Assembly: GCA_002085355.1 (NCBI GenBank)
Contig: NATN01000201.1
Span: 1-7,365, forward strand
DNA: 7,365 nt
From: Candidatus Zhuqueibacterota bacterium 4484_87
GTDB taxonomy: Bacteria; Zhuqueibacterota; Zhuqueibacteria; Thermofontimicrobiales; Thermofontimicrobiaceae
Direction: 5' to 3'
The translations under genes and the position numbers were made by a program. Every line of letters starts with the position of its first letter. The first letter of the stretch is position 1. The notes beneath the pieces are model-generated. The model worked only from the letters and a program-made list of their open reading frames with translations. It searched no databases and was not told the DNA's origin. This document shows positions 5,837 to 7,365 of the stretch, piece by piece.

Positions 5837-7365
5837 ATGGAAAAAGAAAACAGCTTTGAAGGTAAGTGGTATGCTCATCCGCCGATGCGTAATGCGCTTA
5901 TAGCTGGTGTGATTACTGGGATTACATTTATTCTGGCGCATGCGAATCTAATTCCTGAAGCGGTTGAAATCGCTCTGTTCGTAATCGCTATCGTTATCGG
6001 TGGGTATCACTGGACGCGGGAAGGTATCAAAGAATTAATCGAAGATAAAGAAATCGGCATCGAGATGTTGATGATCGCGGCTACGGTGGGTTCGGCAACA
6101 CTGGGTATGTGGGACGAAGCCGCGTTTCTGGTCTTTTTGTATAGCGCTGCTGAAGGGCTGGAAGAATACACTTATGCAAAAACACGTGCTTCGATTCGAA
6201 AGCTGCTCGATCTGGCGCCAAAGGAAGCGCGAGTGATTCGGGATGGCAAAGAAAAAACGATTGCTGCAGAAGATTTGCAGGTTGGTGATATATTTATTGT
6301 ACGACCAGGTGAATCGATACCAACTGATGGCGTTATTCTGAAAGGTCGTTCCAGTATTAACGAAGCGCCTGTGACAGGAGAATCAATTCCAGTGGAGAAG
6401 AAGGAAGGGATGCAGGTATTTGCTGCTACGATGAATCAGGACGGCGCTCTTGAAGTTAAAACCACTGCGGCTTTCAAAGACAATACGCTTTCGAAAATGA
6501 TTCATCTTGTCGAAGAAGCTCAGACGCAAAAAGGGAAATCACAGATATTCATTGAAAAATTTGGTCGCAAATATTCCCCACTTGTGCTGTTGAGCGCGGT
6601 GCTGTTAATCGTCATTCCCTGGCTGTCTGGCGTGCCCATCACCTTTTGGGCAACCCGAGCTGTGGTGCTGTTAGTAGCAGCAGCGCCCTGTGCCCTGATT
6701 ATGTCCACGCCTGTAGCCATTGCCGCTGGCATCGGCAAAGCAGGACGCAACGGTGTGCTCATAAAAGGTGGGATTCATCTGGAAAACCTGGGCAAAATCA
6801 AAGCCGTTGCCTTCGATAAAACAGGGACGCTAACCAGGGGTAAACCTGTTGTCACTGACATTTTGACTTTTAAGGGCGATGAAGAAAAACTGTTGCAGCT
6901 TGCGTACAGCGTGGAAAAATTATCCGAACATCCGTTAGGTCGAGCCATTGTGGAAAGAGCGGAAGAGACTGGTGTGGCTGCGCTGGAAGTGTCCGACTTT
7001 ACTGCAATAGCGGGCTACGGCGCGCAGGCAAAAATCGGCAATCAGGTTGTTTATGTGGGCAAACAGGGGTTGTTCAAAGAGCAGGTTAAAGATGATGAAT
7101 CTAAAAAGAGAATCGAGCAGCTTCGAAAAGAGGGCAAAACAGTAGTCATCGTGGGAAATCAGGAAAAACTATTGGGAATGATTGCGATGCGGGATGAAAT
7201 TCGCCATACAGCAAAAGCAGTCATTGACAGGTTGCACCAGATGGGCATAAAAGTAGCGATGCTGACTGGTGACAATCGAGCCACAGCAGAAGCATTTGCC
7301 AGGGAGCTGGGCATCGACGATGTCCGGGCGGATTTAAAACCAGAAGAAAAAATTAAAGCTATTAA
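5837..7365 (+). CDS. P1B-type heavy-metal-transporting ATPase, 3' partial, APC motif, no HMA domain
   Basis: This is an inner-membrane pump that uses ATP to move a metal cation out of the cytoplasm. 509 codons are present and the frame is open at the right edge. The N-terminus has only about 18 residues before the first membrane helix and no HMA/GxxCxxC metal-binding domain. Helices lie at about 19-38, 42-58, 73-90 and 93-110. The actuator domain follows, with the TGES motif at 180-183. The transport helix then carries Ala283-Pro284-Cys285 where most metal ATPases have Cys-Pro-Cys. The P-domain shows DKTGT with the phosphorylated Asp327; the N-domain has the P1B hallmark SEHPLG (His365-Pro366); TGDN is at 477-480. 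The GDGxND hinge and last membrane helices, which would help define the metal, lie past the window. Context and the non-CPC motif suggest Zn/Cd/Co-type rather than Cu(I) export; this is inference. Translated by hand from the ATG at 5837. Confidence 0.92.
   Translation, partial: MEKENSFEGKWYAHPPMRNALIAGVITGITFILAHANLIPEAVEIALFVIAIVIGGYHWTREGIKELIEDKEIGIEMLMIAATVGSATLGMWDEAAFLVFLYSAAEGLEEYTYAKTRASIRKLLDLAPKEARVIRDGKEKTIAAEDLQVGDIFIVRPGESIPTDGVILKGRSSINEAPVTGESIPVEKKEGMQVFAATMNQDGALEVKTTAAFKDNTLSKMIHLVEEAQTQKGKSQIFIEKFGRKYSPLVLLSAVLLIVIPWLSGVPITFWATRAVVLLVAAAPCALIMSTPVAIAAGIGKAGRNGVLIKGGIHLENLGKIKAVAFDKTGTLTRGKPVVTDILTFKGDEEKLLQLAYSVEKLSEHPLGRAIVERAEETGVAALEVSDFTAIAGYGAQAKIGNQVVYVGKQGLFKEQVKDDESKKRIEQLRKEGKTVVIVGNQEKLLGMIAMRDEIRHTAKAVIDRLHQMGIKVAMLTGDNRATAEAFARELGIDDVRADLKPEEKIKAI

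Overview
The window carries one co-directional (+ strand) heavy-metal export cluster. In order it holds a CzcC-type outer-membrane factor whose 5' end is cut by the window, a CzcB/CusB-type periplasmic adaptor, a full-length CzcA/CusA-type RND pump, a short PII-like signalling protein, and the first 509 codons of a P1B-type metal ATPase that runs off the right edge. No RNA gene, insertion sequence, CRISPR array or metalloregulator gene was seen. Every gene-free gap is shorter than 100 bases.

Layout: 2-1294 outer-membrane factor; 1295-1342 short gap; 1343-2296 adaptor; 15-base gap; 2312-5413 RND pump; 63-base gap with an 11-bp hairpin; 5477-5740 PII-like protein; 96-base gap with a second hairpin and an AT-rich palindrome; 5837-7365 ATPase (partial). 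All starts inside the window have a Shine-Dalgarno-like purine block (AAGGA, TGGAG, AGGAG, AGGGA). The small gaps suggest one transcript for the RND genes and probably for the whole cluster. The two hairpins around the PII-like gene could tune relative expression.

Organism: a Gram-negative (two-membrane) bacterium of moderate GC. The lipoprotein-like adaptor and the CusABC-PII neighbourhood would fit Bacteroidota/Ignavibacteriota/Calditrichota-like lineages. The consistent Shine-Dalgarno sequences argue mildly against a typical Bacteroidota. The phylum cannot be fixed from this sequence.

How the genes would work together: the ATPase moves metal from cytoplasm to periplasm, and the RND-adaptor-outer-membrane complex moves it from the periplasm (or inner membrane) to the outside. 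The PII-like protein, of a kind known to sit beside such pumps, would be a metal- or nucleotide-linked modulator. Metal specificity is unresolved. The RND pump has a Cus-like proton-relay segment but lacks the Met triad of Cu/Ag pumps, and its periplasmic cleft reads like CzcA. The ATPase has an Ala-Pro-Cys motif instead of Cys-Pro-Cys. Divalent cations (Zn/Cd/Co/Ni) are therefore more likely than Cu(I)/Ag(I).

The least ordinary points are the PII-like protein, which lacks about 26 residues covering helix 2 and the ATP-binding B-loop; the adaptor with no alpha-helical hairpin; and the mixed Cus/Czc signature of the pump.
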